Source: Alcanivorax limicola (lineage in GTDB: Bacteria; Pseudomonadota; Gammaproteobacteria; Pseudomonadales; Alcanivoracaceae). Taken from it: a DNA stretch of 64,000 bases. The DNA lies in assembly GCF_019931215.1 (NCBI RefSeq), contig NZ_JAIOUB010000005.1, positions 62,001-126,000 of the forward strand, read 5' to 3'. Position 1 is the stretch's first letter. Each line of letters starts with the position of its first letter. The notes under the pieces are model-generated. The model was given only the letters and a program-made list of their open reading frames with translations. It did not search any database and had not been told where the DNA came from. A program made the position numbers and the translations under genes. This document shows, one piece after another, positions 48,308 to 55,782 of the stretch.

Positions 48308-48964
48308 ATGTCAGAGGGGATTGAGGGGGGCAATGTGCGTGCCCGGGCGGCGGCTGTGGCCTCCCTGGTTGTTGTTGTCGCTATATATATGCTTTACAAG
48401 TTTGTGTCGCCGGGCTTCCCGTTCAGTGTGCTGTTGGCGCCGGTCATCTTTGGTCAGGCCATACTTTACCTGGTGCTTGATAAGGTCGGCTTGGCCAATG
48501 CCGTTGGCGAGGATGCGCTGCTGGTGCTTACCTGGATCGCCGGGGGGCTGGCGCTCTGGTATGTGTACTACAAGTTGGTGTACTTCGTATTCTGGTTGCT
48601 GGGCTTGTACAAGCCAGTTCAAGCTGTCACAGAAGGCGAGGAAGGTGCGCAGCCGGCCACTACCGAAGATGGCTGGCTGTATCGTGTGGGCCTCGTGCTC
48701 AGTGTGCCCCTGTTCGCTGTCGTGGTGCTCTGGTGGCATGCGACAGGCCATGACTCGCAGCATTCTCGCCAGCATAGCGTGGTGCTCACCGCTGCTGAAG
48801 CATCATGCTCCGGCAGACCACTCTGTGTTGAGCGGATCGAGCAGCACTTCGAGTCCTGCTTCAGTAGTCACTTTACGCGTCAGGGCACCCGGTGGCTGAG
48901 AGCGCGCTATGCCATAGAGCGAGAGGCTTTTCGCGATTGCCTGTTTCCACAAAAGAGGTCGTAG
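48308..48964 (+). CDS. Hypothetical membrane protein (218 aa)
   Basis: Three or four hydrophobic segments (AAVASLVVVVAIYMLYKFV; VLLAPVIFGQAILYLVL; LLVLTWIAGGLALWYVYYKLVYFVFWLLGLY; VGLVLSVPLFAVVVLWW), then a periplasmic Cys-containing tail (SCSGRPLCVERIEQHFESCF). ATG 48308 with AAAGAGG upstream is preferred over 48275. Function unknown. Confidence 0.65.
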   Translation: MSEGIEGGNVRARAAAVASLVVVVAIYMLYKFVSPGFPFSVLLAPVIFGQAILYLVLDKVGLANAVGEDALLVLTWIAGGLALWYVYYKLVYFVFWLLGLYKPVQAVTEGEEGAQPATTEDGWLYRVGLVLSVPLFAVVVLWWHATGHDSQHSRQHSVVLTAAEASCSGRPLCVERIEQHFESCFSSHFTRQGTRWLRARYAIEREAFRDCLFPQKRS

Positions 48965-49028
48965 GTGGGCAGCGAATCGTTTACCCAACCAGTGACTCGT
49001 AGAGGTTGAAGCCCCCGGGAGAGAATGA

Positions 49029-49577
49029 ATGCGTACAGCTATCCTGGTATCAAGCGCGATGCTGGCTTTTCAGGCTCATGCCGAAGAGCTGTTTGCGCTT
49101 AACGCCGGCGCCGAGTGGTTCTATGAGATGGAGGGTGGCGAGGCGCCGGAGGCGGTAGTGCGCATCGACGAGACGCGCTCTGTCCATGGTGTGGTCTGGT
49201 ACCGCCTGGATGAGTTCGGCGATGTCTTCTGGGTCCGCAATGGCGATGGCGGCCAGATCGAGGCTGTTGAGGCGGGTGACAATGGCCCTGATGAGAAGCG
49301 CTTTTATGAGGAGGTGCTGGTGTTCCGCTATCCGGCGGAGCCGGGAGAGCGCTGGGAGCTCTTCGACACTGAGTTTACTTATCAGGGTTTGCGGCCTGTT
49401 GATGTCCCGGCCGGGCGCTTCGATTGTCATGCATACCATCTGGATATGGGCGATGGTCGTTACGCCCTGTCATGTTTTGTGCCGAAGATCGGGTTGGTCT
49501 ACAGCGAGTCGGTGCTCGATGACGGGGAGAAAACAGTGGCCCGCCTGGTGCGATTCGATATATCGCCTGAGCAATGA
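49029..49577 (+). CDS. Hypothetical exported protein (182 aa)
   Basis: Signal peptide MRTAILVSSAMLAFQAHA|EELF, then a beta-rich mature domain with repeated aromatic/acidic strands (GAEWFYEMEGGEAPEAVVRID; VWYRLDEFGDVFWVRNGDGG). It resembles small periplasmic beta-sandwich proteins but I do not recognise the family. GGAG lies 9 nt upstream. Confidence 0.7.
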   Translation: MRTAILVSSAMLAFQAHAEELFALNAGAEWFYEMEGGEAPEAVVRIDETRSVHGVVWYRLDEFGDVFWVRNGDGGQIEAVEAGDNGPDEKRFYEEVLVFRYPAEPGERWELFDTEFTYQGLRPVDVPAGRFDCHAYHLDMGDGRYALSCFVPKIGLVYSESVLDDGEKTVARLVRFDISPEQ

Positions 49578-49669
49578 CCCGGGCCATCAGAAAGTGCCCC
49601 CGCCGACGGGTCGTTCTGCCGAACCGGCCTGAACCGGTCGGGCAGGTCGGCGGTGCTCGCTGCCCATTG

Positions 49670-49693
49670 ACCAGAGACTCAACCAGAGACTCA
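49670..49693 (+). repeat. 12-bp perfect tandem duplication just upstream of the antiporter gene
   Basis: ACCAGAGACTCA at 49670-49681 is repeated exactly at 49682-49693, ending 5 nt before ATG 49699. Confidence 0.95.
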
Positions 49694-49698
49694 ACGTG

Positions 49699-50661
49699 AT
49701 GCTGAACGTGCTGTATATCGGTCTCGGGGTGCTGTTGCTCACTTGTGGTGGCGAGGCATTGATAAGGGGCGCGCTGGCGGCTGCGCAGCGATTGGGCGTA
49801 TCGCCCTTGCTCAGCGGCCTGCTGATCGTCGGCTTCGGCACGTCAGCACCAGAACTGGTGGTGTCTGTTGACGCGGCGCTCAATGCGCGGCCGGACATTG
49901 CTGTGGGCAATGTCGTCGGCAGCAATATCGGGAATATTCTGCTGGTTCTGGGGCTATGTGCGCTGATAACGCCGCTTGCCGTGAAACCGCTGGCGCTGCG
50001 CCGGGATGCCGTCACGGTTTTGGCTGCCAGTATCCTGTTTCTGGTGCTGGTGGGTGGGAGTGCGCTGGCGAGATTCGATGCAGCGATACTGCTGCTTGCG
50101 CTGTTGGCGTATCTGGTCTGGGCTTATCGGACAGAGCGCTTTGGCGGAGCGCCTTCGGGCGCACTGCACGAGGCGGAGGCGCAGGAGCTGACCGCGATAC
50201 CTGGCAGCGTGTTCGGGACCGTTGCGGCGTCTGTGCTGGGGCTGGCGCTTCTGATCCTGGGCTCCCGGGTTTTACTGACAGGGGCGGTGGGCATCGCGGA
50301 AGCATTCGGCGTATCAGAGGCCGTGATCGGCCTGACGCTTGTTGCGGTGGGCACATCGTTGCCGGAGCTTTCGATTTCCGTGATCGCCGCATTTCGGCGG
50401 CATGCAGATGTCGCGATCGGGAATATTCTGGGCAGCAATATCTTCAACCTGTTGGGTATTCTGGGGATTTCTGCATTACTTCAGCCGCTGCCGGTCCATG
50501 CACGAATTTTACAGTTTGATCAGTGGGTGATGCTGGCTGTATCGCTGCTGCTGTTGGTCTTCCTTTACACAGGCAGGCGGTTAAGTCGGATTGAAGGCGG
50601 ATTACTTGTGTTGGGATACGGTGCTTATCTGGGGCTGAGTTTTACGGTGTTTAGCGCATAG
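49699..50661 (+). CDS. Calcium/sodium antiporter, YrbG/CaxA family
   Basis: Inner-membrane cation exchanger of 320 aa with about ten helices in two inverted halves. The paired alpha-repeats are clear: GFGTSAPELVVS with GNVVGSNIGN, and VGTSLPELSISV with GNILGSNIFN, the Ca2+/Na+ exchanger signature. The acidic residues in both GT/S-PE motifs are the ion ligands (family knowledge). A 5-bp GCCCC/GGGGC hairpin (about 50754) may terminate it. Confidence 0.93.
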   Translation: MLNVLYIGLGVLLLTCGGEALIRGALAAAQRLGVSPLLSGLLIVGFGTSAPELVVSVDAALNARPDIAVGNVVGSNIGNILLVLGLCALITPLAVKPLALRRDAVTVLAASILFLVLVGGSALARFDAAILLLALLAYLVWAYRTERFGGAPSGALHEAEAQELTAIPGSVFGTVAASVLGLALLILGSRVLLTGAVGIAEAFGVSEAVIGLTLVAVGTSLPELSISVIAAFRRHADVAIGNILGSNIFNLLGILGISALLQPLPVHARILQFDQWVMLAVSLLLLVFLYTGRRLSRIEGGLLVLGYGAYLGLSFTVFSA

Positions 50662-50791
50662 CGTATGGAGATGCGAAGTGCCGGGCGTATACGATGAGAT
50701 GATATCCGGTTTGTGCTGATGCCACGGACAGGAGTGCTGGAAATGGAGCCCTGCCCCATCCGGGGCGTCATCAAATCGGAGTCTGGAATCA

Positions 50792-51601
50792 ATGTTCTGG
50801 GTAATCGGGATCACCGTGCTTGCCACCGTCCTGTTACTGGTGTTCTTGCTGAACTTCAAGACACCGGAAAAAGTGATGGAGCAAAAGGTCGGGCATCGGC
50901 ACGCAGTTTCTGATCCGCAATTTCGGCGCGAGATGTCGGTTCTGCTGGGCCCGTCGATAGTAGGCGGTAACCGTGTGAGTGCACTGCAGAACGGCAATGA
51001 AATTTTCCCGGCAATGCTGCAGGCAATCCGGTCGGCGCAGACGTCCATCACCTTCGAGACACATATCTACTGGTCCGGAAGGACAGGTGACACGTTTGCC
51101 GACGCTCTCTCAGAGCGTGCCCGTTCAGGGGTGCGGGTCAGCGTTATTATCGACTGGGTTGGTAGTAGCAAGATTAAGCAGTCCATGCTGGACGCCTTGG
51201 TGGCTGCATGTGGCCGCGGGGTGCGTGTTCGAATCCTGTTGCCTGGTCCCTATATCGACTCACTGACGGTCAAGGTGGCCTCCAAACACGATTGGGGAGT
51301 GCTACTGCGGGCCGGCGCGCTGATATCAGTTTATCAACCCACCATGCTCCACACCAAACTGATGGTGATTGATGCCGAGTTTGTTTCAGTGGGTTCAACC
51401 AATTTTGATATGCGTTCGATCCGGCTGAACGACGAAGCAAGCCTGAATATTTACGATCATGGTTTTGCCAGCAAGATGGCGGTCGTTTTCGAAACTGATC
51501 TGCAGCTTGCGGTGCCATATTCCCTGGACCGCTGGAGAGCCCGCCCGCTGCGAGACAGGCTCTATGAGAAGGTTCTGTTGCCAATCAGGTCGCAGCTTTG
51601 A
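50792..51601 (+). CDS. Phospholipase D-like (cardiolipin synthase-like) protein, internally deleted, single HKD
   Basis: Protein of 269 aa. It starts like membrane-anchored cardiolipin synthases (hydrophobic MFWVIGITVLATVLLLVFLLNF; SITFETHIYWSGRTGD; VSVIIDWVGSSKIKQSMLDAL) but then jumps directly to the second half (GRGVRVRILLPGPYIDS...; HTKLMVIDAEFVSVGSTNFD). The single HKD motif is H187-T-K189-x4-D194. The first HKD and the linker, about 120-130 residues in full-length relatives (about 380-410 aa), are missing, with the join at residues 134-141 (DALVAACG). The frame is intact. It might act as a dimer of single HKD units, or be inactive. Confidence 0.85.
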   Translation: MFWVIGITVLATVLLLVFLLNFKTPEKVMEQKVGHRHAVSDPQFRREMSVLLGPSIVGGNRVSALQNGNEIFPAMLQAIRSAQTSITFETHIYWSGRTGDTFADALSERARSGVRVSVIIDWVGSSKIKQSMLDALVAACGRGVRVRILLPGPYIDSLTVKVASKHDWGVLLRAGALISVYQPTMLHTKLMVIDAEFVSVGSTNFDMRSIRLNDEASLNIYDHGFASKMAVVFETDLQLAVPYSLDRWRARPLRDRLYEKVLLPIRSQL

Positions 51602-51747
51602 TGCAGGGTGAAAGTGGATTCTCGTCGGTTGGGCACCGCACAGACCCGATTGTGATCTTCAAATAACGTGGGGCATTCATCCTTGATCTGTATGAGTACA
51701 GGGTAGGGGGTGTGACCCGGCCTGAATAGTCATTTGGAGATCAGATT

Positions 51748-51924
51748 ATGAATAAGGATCAGGTAGACAGTCACCCGCGCAACGAGGACGAGAAAGCCCG
51801 GGAAGCCGCCAGGAAGGCAGCCGAGGGAAGAGGTAAAGAGGAAAATAACGCCGAGAAGCAGGGCGGTAACAATGCTGCCGTGCTGGGAGACATCAATGAC
51901 GACGCCGGCAAGGCGCCGAAATAA
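51748..51924 (+). CDS. Small hydrophilic (58 aa) protein, CsbD-like in composition
   Basis: A 58-codon frame starting MNKDQVDSHPRNEDEKAREA, almost all charged or small residues (Glu, Lys, Asn, Ala, Gly), ending NDDAGKAPK. GGAG lies upstream of the ATG. The composition resembles small stress-induced disordered proteins such as CsbD; homology cannot be proven by eye. It is followed by two strong hairpins. Confidence 0.55.
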   Translation: MNKDQVDSHPRNEDEKAREAARKAAEGRGKEENNAEKQGGNNAAVLGDINDDAGKAPK

Positions 51925-51936
51925 ATGGCTCCATGG

Positions 51937-51997
51937 TCAAGCCGCAGGGCTTGATCGGCGCTGACGCCAGCTCATCAACAGGATGAGCCGGCGTCAG
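51937..51997 (+). terminator. Two hairpins after the small hydrophilic gene
   Basis: TCAAGCC-GCAG-GGCTTGA (51937-51954), then a 16-bp stem 51961-51976 with 51982-51997 (one mismatch) and a 5-nt loop. No T-tract follows, so this may be a factor-dependent terminator or a stabiliser of the short mRNA. Confidence 0.5.
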
Positions 51998-52017
51998 TAG
52001 ATGGCGGGAGTGCCATA

Positions 52018-53373
52018 ATGTCGCGTACTGATCCGGAGAGTCTCTCGGAGTCGCCAGCAGCATTGGTTGCGTCGGTGGCGGTGCTCTTTGTGGAGAGCAA
52101 TGGCGATGCTGCCCGGTTGGTTGAGGTGGCATTGCACAGTGCCGGCGAGGGCCGGTTTCAGGTTGAAAGAGTGGCAACGTTGGCGGGCGCGCTGGAGCGT
52201 CTGGCACGCGGCGACATAGAGGTTGTGCTGATCGGCACGAATCTGCCTTGCTGTCTCGGGGCTGACGTCTTCAAACCCTTGCGGCTGGCAGCCCCCGATG
52301 CGTTGGTGCTGCCGCTCGGTGAAGCGGGCACACCATCGGCGTGGTCCCATGACAAAAACGGTGGCTGCGCTGAAAGTGCCATCGACCTGAGCTGGTTGCT
52401 GGGCGCTCTGGATTATGTCGCGCGGCGCAAGGTCGCTGAGGCAGCATGGCGCCGGGCGGATGAAGCCCTGTTTGAAGAAAAGGAGCGTGCGCGTGTGACG
52501 CTCGGCTCCATAGGTGATGCGGTACTGGTCACTGATATCCAGGGTAACGTCACTTATCTCAATCAGGTTGCTGAGAATCTGACGGGATGGGGCAGTGCTG
52601 CGGCGATTGGCAAGGCGCTGCCTGATGTCTTCAACATCACCAACAGTAAAACGGGTAAGCGCGCCAGAAATCCGGCGTTGCACGCTATGGCGGAGAACGC
52701 CACGGTGGGATTGGCGGCGAACTGTGTTCTGCACCACCTTGACGGCAGCGAAACCGGTATTGAGGACTCAGCGGCGCCGGTCTATGACCGGCACGGTGAA
52801 GTCACCGGTGCGGTGATCGTGTTCCGCGATGTCAATCAGTCCCGTGCGGTGACACGCAAGATGGCCTGGTTGGGTAGTCACGACTCACTGACCGGGCTGG
52901 CGAATCGGGTGCTGCTTGAAGAGCGCTTCAAACAGGTGGTCAGTCTGGCCAATCGCAATGCAAGACAGGCTGCCATGCTGTTTGTGGATATGGACAACTT
53001 CAAGCAGATCAATGATGTACTGGGCCATCGCGTCGGCGATCATGTTCTGCAAGCGGTGGCCGGGCGGCTTCTTCGTGGTGTGCGTGACACTGATACCGTT
53101 TGCCGCCACGGCGGCGATGAGTTCGTCATCCTGCTGGCGGACGTGGCCAGCCCTGCGGCGACCGAGCAGGTCGTGACCAAATTGCTGGCCCTGTTCAGTG
53201 AACCCTTACCGATTAACGGCCATAAAGTGAAAGTGGCCATGAGTATAGGTATCAGCATGTATCCCGCCGATGGCAAGGATATGCACGCCTTGATCGGGCA
53301 TGCGGATGTCGCCATGTATCAGGCCAAGGCACAAGGTGCCAACACCTTCGGATTTTGCGCGGCCAGCCTGTAA
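52018..53373 (+). CDS. Diguanylate cyclase: receiver-like, PAS and GGDEF domains
   Basis: Protein of 451 aa predicted to make cyclic di-GMP. The N-terminal part (VAVLFVESNGDAARLVEVAL...) resembles a response-regulator fold, but the phospho-acceptor position reads VVLIGTNLPC and is not clearly Asp, so it may be degenerate. The PAS domain is VLVTDIQGNVTYLNQVAENLTGW; the catalytic domain has HDSLTGLANR and the active HGGDEF motif. An I-site RxxD (RDTD) lies five residues before GGDEF, so product inhibition is likely. No EAL domain. Confidence 0.92.
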   Translation: MSRTDPESLSESPAALVASVAVLFVESNGDAARLVEVALHSAGEGRFQVERVATLAGALERLARGDIEVVLIGTNLPCCLGADVFKPLRLAAPDALVLPLGEAGTPSAWSHDKNGGCAESAIDLSWLLGALDYVARRKVAEAAWRRADEALFEEKERARVTLGSIGDAVLVTDIQGNVTYLNQVAENLTGWGSAAAIGKALPDVFNITNSKTGKRARNPALHAMAENATVGLAANCVLHHLDGSETGIEDSAAPVYDRHGEVTGAVIVFRDVNQSRAVTRKMAWLGSHDSLTGLANRVLLEERFKQVVSLANRNARQAAMLFVDMDNFKQINDVLGHRVGDHVLQAVAGRLLRGVRDTDTVCRHGGDEFVILLADVASPAATEQVVTKLLALFSEPLPINGHKVKVAMSIGISMYPADGKDMHALIGHADVAMYQAKAQGANTFGFCAASL

Positions 53374-53612
53374 TCCCTTCCTGTACTTCTCCTGCGTTGT
53401 AATTCAATGTATATCCGCCATCTGTGTTCTGGACAAGGCTATGGCGCCTTGCAATAGTGGATGGCCATTTTTTCTCGAACCTCAACGACGCCTGGTGGCT
53501 GGCAATCACCGGCATCGGGCGCTATCCGGATTGCGGGGTTTGAGGCAGGCGAATACCAGCACACATTACAGGGAAATAATTCGTCTGCACTGTTCCATGG
53601 AGGATCAGAGCC

Positions 53613-54344
53613 ATGTCCGACACGCCTTCTCCCAACCAGAACCGTCTGCTGGCCGCCCTGTCAGATTCGGTTCGAGCACGAACATTTCAGTATCTGGAAT
53701 ATGTGTCATGGCCCCTGGGCACGGTTGTACAGGAGTCCGGTGACGATGCCCACTATGTGTATTTTCCGACGGATTCTATTGTCTCATTGCTCTGTGTGGC
53801 GATGGACGGCGGCTCGGCGGAAATATCAGTAGTTGGCAAGGATGGTGTTGTGGGCATTGCGTTATTTATGGGCGGTGGCAGCACGCCCAGTCGCGCAATC
53901 GTCCAGAGCGCCGGCGGGGCTTACCGGCTGGCCGGGAAATACCTGCAGGCAGAATTCAATCACTCGGATCCGGAGTTCCGGCGGTTGATGCTGCGTTATA
54001 CTCAGGCGTTGATTACGCAGATGGCGCAAACCGCCTACTGTAATCGCCACCATAGTATTGTTGAACAGCTTTGCCGTTGGCTGCTGCTCTCCCTGGACCG
54101 GCTGGATTCCAACAAGCTGGTGATGACCCACGAACTGATTGCCAATATGTTGGGCGTGCGCCGGGAGGGTGTTACAGAAGCAGCGGGTACCTTGTATCGC
54201 GCCGGTGCTATCGAATACCAGCGGGGCAAGATTACAGTTGTGAATCGGCAGAAACTGGAAGAAATATGTTGTGAGTGTTATGCGGTGGTGAAACGGGAAA
54301 CAGATCGCCTGATGGCGGGGGGCGATGATCAGCCCGGGGTGTGA
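53613..54344 (+). CDS. Crp/Fnr family transcriptional regulator
   Basis: Regulator of 243 aa. The N-terminal cyclic-nucleotide-binding-like domain (YLEYVSWPLGTVVQESGDDAHYVYFPTDSIVSLL) has VVGKDGVVGIALFMGGG but lacks the classic cAMP-binding RxS arrangement (it has PSRAIVQSAG). The C-terminal HTH is HELIANMLGVRREGVTEAAGTLYRAGAI. This subtype is widespread beside CheB/CheR and envelope genes. Ligand unknown. A good ribosome site (GGAGG) precedes ATG 53613. The 53374-53612 spacer shows nothing clear. Confidence 0.88.
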   Translation: MSDTPSPNQNRLLAALSDSVRARTFQYLEYVSWPLGTVVQESGDDAHYVYFPTDSIVSLLCVAMDGGSAEISVVGKDGVVGIALFMGGGSTPSRAIVQSAGGAYRLAGKYLQAEFNHSDPEFRRLMLRYTQALITQMAQTAYCNRHHSIVEQLCRWLLLSLDRLDSNKLVMTHELIANMLGVRREGVTEAAGTLYRAGAIEYQRGKITVVNRQKLEEICCECYAVVKRETDRLMAGGDDQPGV

Positions 54345-54358
54345 TGGCAGCCCAAAGC

Positions 54359-54380
54359 GGTGCGGTCTTTCGACCGCACC
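54359..54380. terminator. Bidirectional hairpin between the Crp-like and OmpA-like genes
   Basis: GGTGCGGTC (54359-54367), TTTC loop and GACCGCACC (54372-54380) form a perfect 9-bp stem in the convergent spacer, followed by a moderately T-rich stretch on the plus strand. Confidence 0.7.
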
Positions 54381-54407
54381 TTGCCTTGTTGACTAATACG
54401 CCGTTGA

Positions 54408-55235
54408 TCAATCCTTCTCGATAACGATCTCCACCCGACGATTCTGCTGACGACCTGCTGCTGTGTCGTTGCTGGCGATGCCTCGCTGCAAGCCGAAACC
54501 TGATGCGGAAAGCCGGTTGGCAGTAATGCCCCGCTGGGTCAGATACTGTTTGACTGACTCGGCGCGCTGCAGCGAAAGTCGCTGGTTGTAGTCCGCGCTA
54601 CCTACGTTATCGGTATGGCCCTCGATCAATGCGCGCTGGTCGGGATACTGATCCAGGAAGCTGACAAGCTTGTCCAGATTGCTGTTGGTGCTGTCGCGCA
54701 GCTGGGCGCTTCCGGTATCAAATAGCACATCACCGAGGGTGACAACCATGCCGCGCTCGGTTTCCTTTGCTTCGAGCTCGGCAAGTCGCCGTTGCATGTC
54801 CGCCTCTGAACTGCGTGCTTGCGCTGCATCGGCATGGGCTCTGTCAGCTTCGCGAGTACGTGCCTGCAATCGTGCCTCACCGCGTTGCTCGCCGAGCTCG
54901 GCGCGCTGATCCTCAGCCAGCTTGGTCGCGGCTGTGGCACGCGCGATCTCTACCCGGCGATCGGCCATATAGATGCGGTGCGAAGCCAGTGCTTTCTCGG
55001 AATCGGGTAGCGGACGTTCTGCGAGCTGCACGGCCTGCTCTGCCTCCCGGAGCTCGACACGCGCGCGTTCGGACAGTTCGGGATCATTTTGTAGTGCAGT
55101 GAGTTTATTGCGCACCTCTATGGAGCCATCCGGACTTGTCGGCTGGCTGGCGCAGGCCGAAAGTAGCAGCAGGGATACCGCGAGCGCGGGCAAGGCGCCT
55201 GCGAAAGTCTTTTGACGTCCAGTCAGAGCATTCAT
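54408..55235 (-). CDS. OmpA family lipoprotein with N-terminal DUF4398
   Basis: Protein of 275 aa. Signal peptide with lipobox LSAC|ASQ, then a helical, Ala/Glu/Arg-rich DUF4398 region (about 40-150), and a C-terminal OmpA-like peptidoglycan-binding domain (VLFDTGSAQLRDS; IEGHTDNVGSADYNQRLSLQRAESVKQYL; RRVEIVIEKD). It probably anchors the outer membrane to peptidoglycan. It overlaps the upstream DUF4398 gene by 4 nt. Confidence 0.92.
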   Translation of the reverse strand: MNALTGRQKTFAGALPALAVSLLLLSACASQPTSPDGSIEVRNKLTALQNDPELSERARVELREAEQAVQLAERPLPDSEKALASHRIYMADRRVEIARATAATKLAEDQRAELGEQRGEARLQARTREADRAHADAAQARSSEADMQRRLAELEAKETERGMVVTLGDVLFDTGSAQLRDSTNSNLDKLVSFLDQYPDQRALIEGHTDNVGSADYNQRLSLQRAESVKQYLTQRGITANRLSASGFGLQRGIASNDTAAGRQQNRRVEIVIEKD

Positions 55236-55633
55236 TGTTGACCTCCCATACGCTGCAATTCTTCATTCAGTGCATCGGCATCCTGGTGCAGTTGCCGGTT
55301 GACCTGCGAGGCTTTGGCGGTCGCTGTCCTCGCGATGGCAAGCTCTGCAACGACCCTCGCCTGTTGTGCCAGACGTTCCGCATCGAGCATATCCTCTGAC
55401 TCGACAGCCTTCTCGGCTTGCATGAGCTTCTGTTTGGCCTCATCCAGCTCGGCGCCGGCATGTTGACGTGCGTCGGACTGCTCGGCACTGGCAATCGCCT
55501 CTCTGGCAGAGGTCAGTGATCCTGTCGGGGGTTCGGGTGTCGACGCGCAACCAACAAGTATTGCGAGGATGACAGCCAGACCAGCGCTCATGCTACGCCG
55601 TCCAATCAAGCCTGGTTCTGATGATTTGTGCAT
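55232..55633 (-). CDS. DUF4398 domain-containing lipoprotein
   Basis: Protein of 133 aa. Signal peptide with lipobox LVGC|AST. The mature part is one long Ala/Glu/Gln-rich helical region (SAREAIASAEQSDARQHAGAELDEAKQKLMQAEKAV), the DUF4398 signature, probably an elongated periplasmic coiled coil. GGAG lies 7 nt before ATG 55633. It is translationally coupled to the OmpA-DUF4398 gene, so the two likely form one complex. Confidence 0.9.
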   Translation of the reverse strand: MHKSSEPGLIGRRSMSAGLAVILAILVGCASTPEPPTGSLTSAREAIASAEQSDARQHAGAELDEAKQKLMQAEKAVESEDMLDAERLAQQARVVAELAIARTATAKASQVNRQLHQDADALNEELQRMGGQQ

Positions 55634-55782
55634 CGTTTCTCTCCGTATACCCGTACCGTATGCCGCAGGATGCCGGCCACGATGTTGTGGGCCCATCCCG
55701 GGTCAAGCCAGCAGATGAATGCTGAAGATCAGGATAGGAGACGCGGAGAGTCGGGTCGGTACGTTGGCACACAAAAGAGAAG

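Noticed and set aside
53300-53832. Overlapping frames between the cyclase and Crp-like genes
   Set aside because: They overlap the real genes, have no family-like residues and lack a ribosome site.
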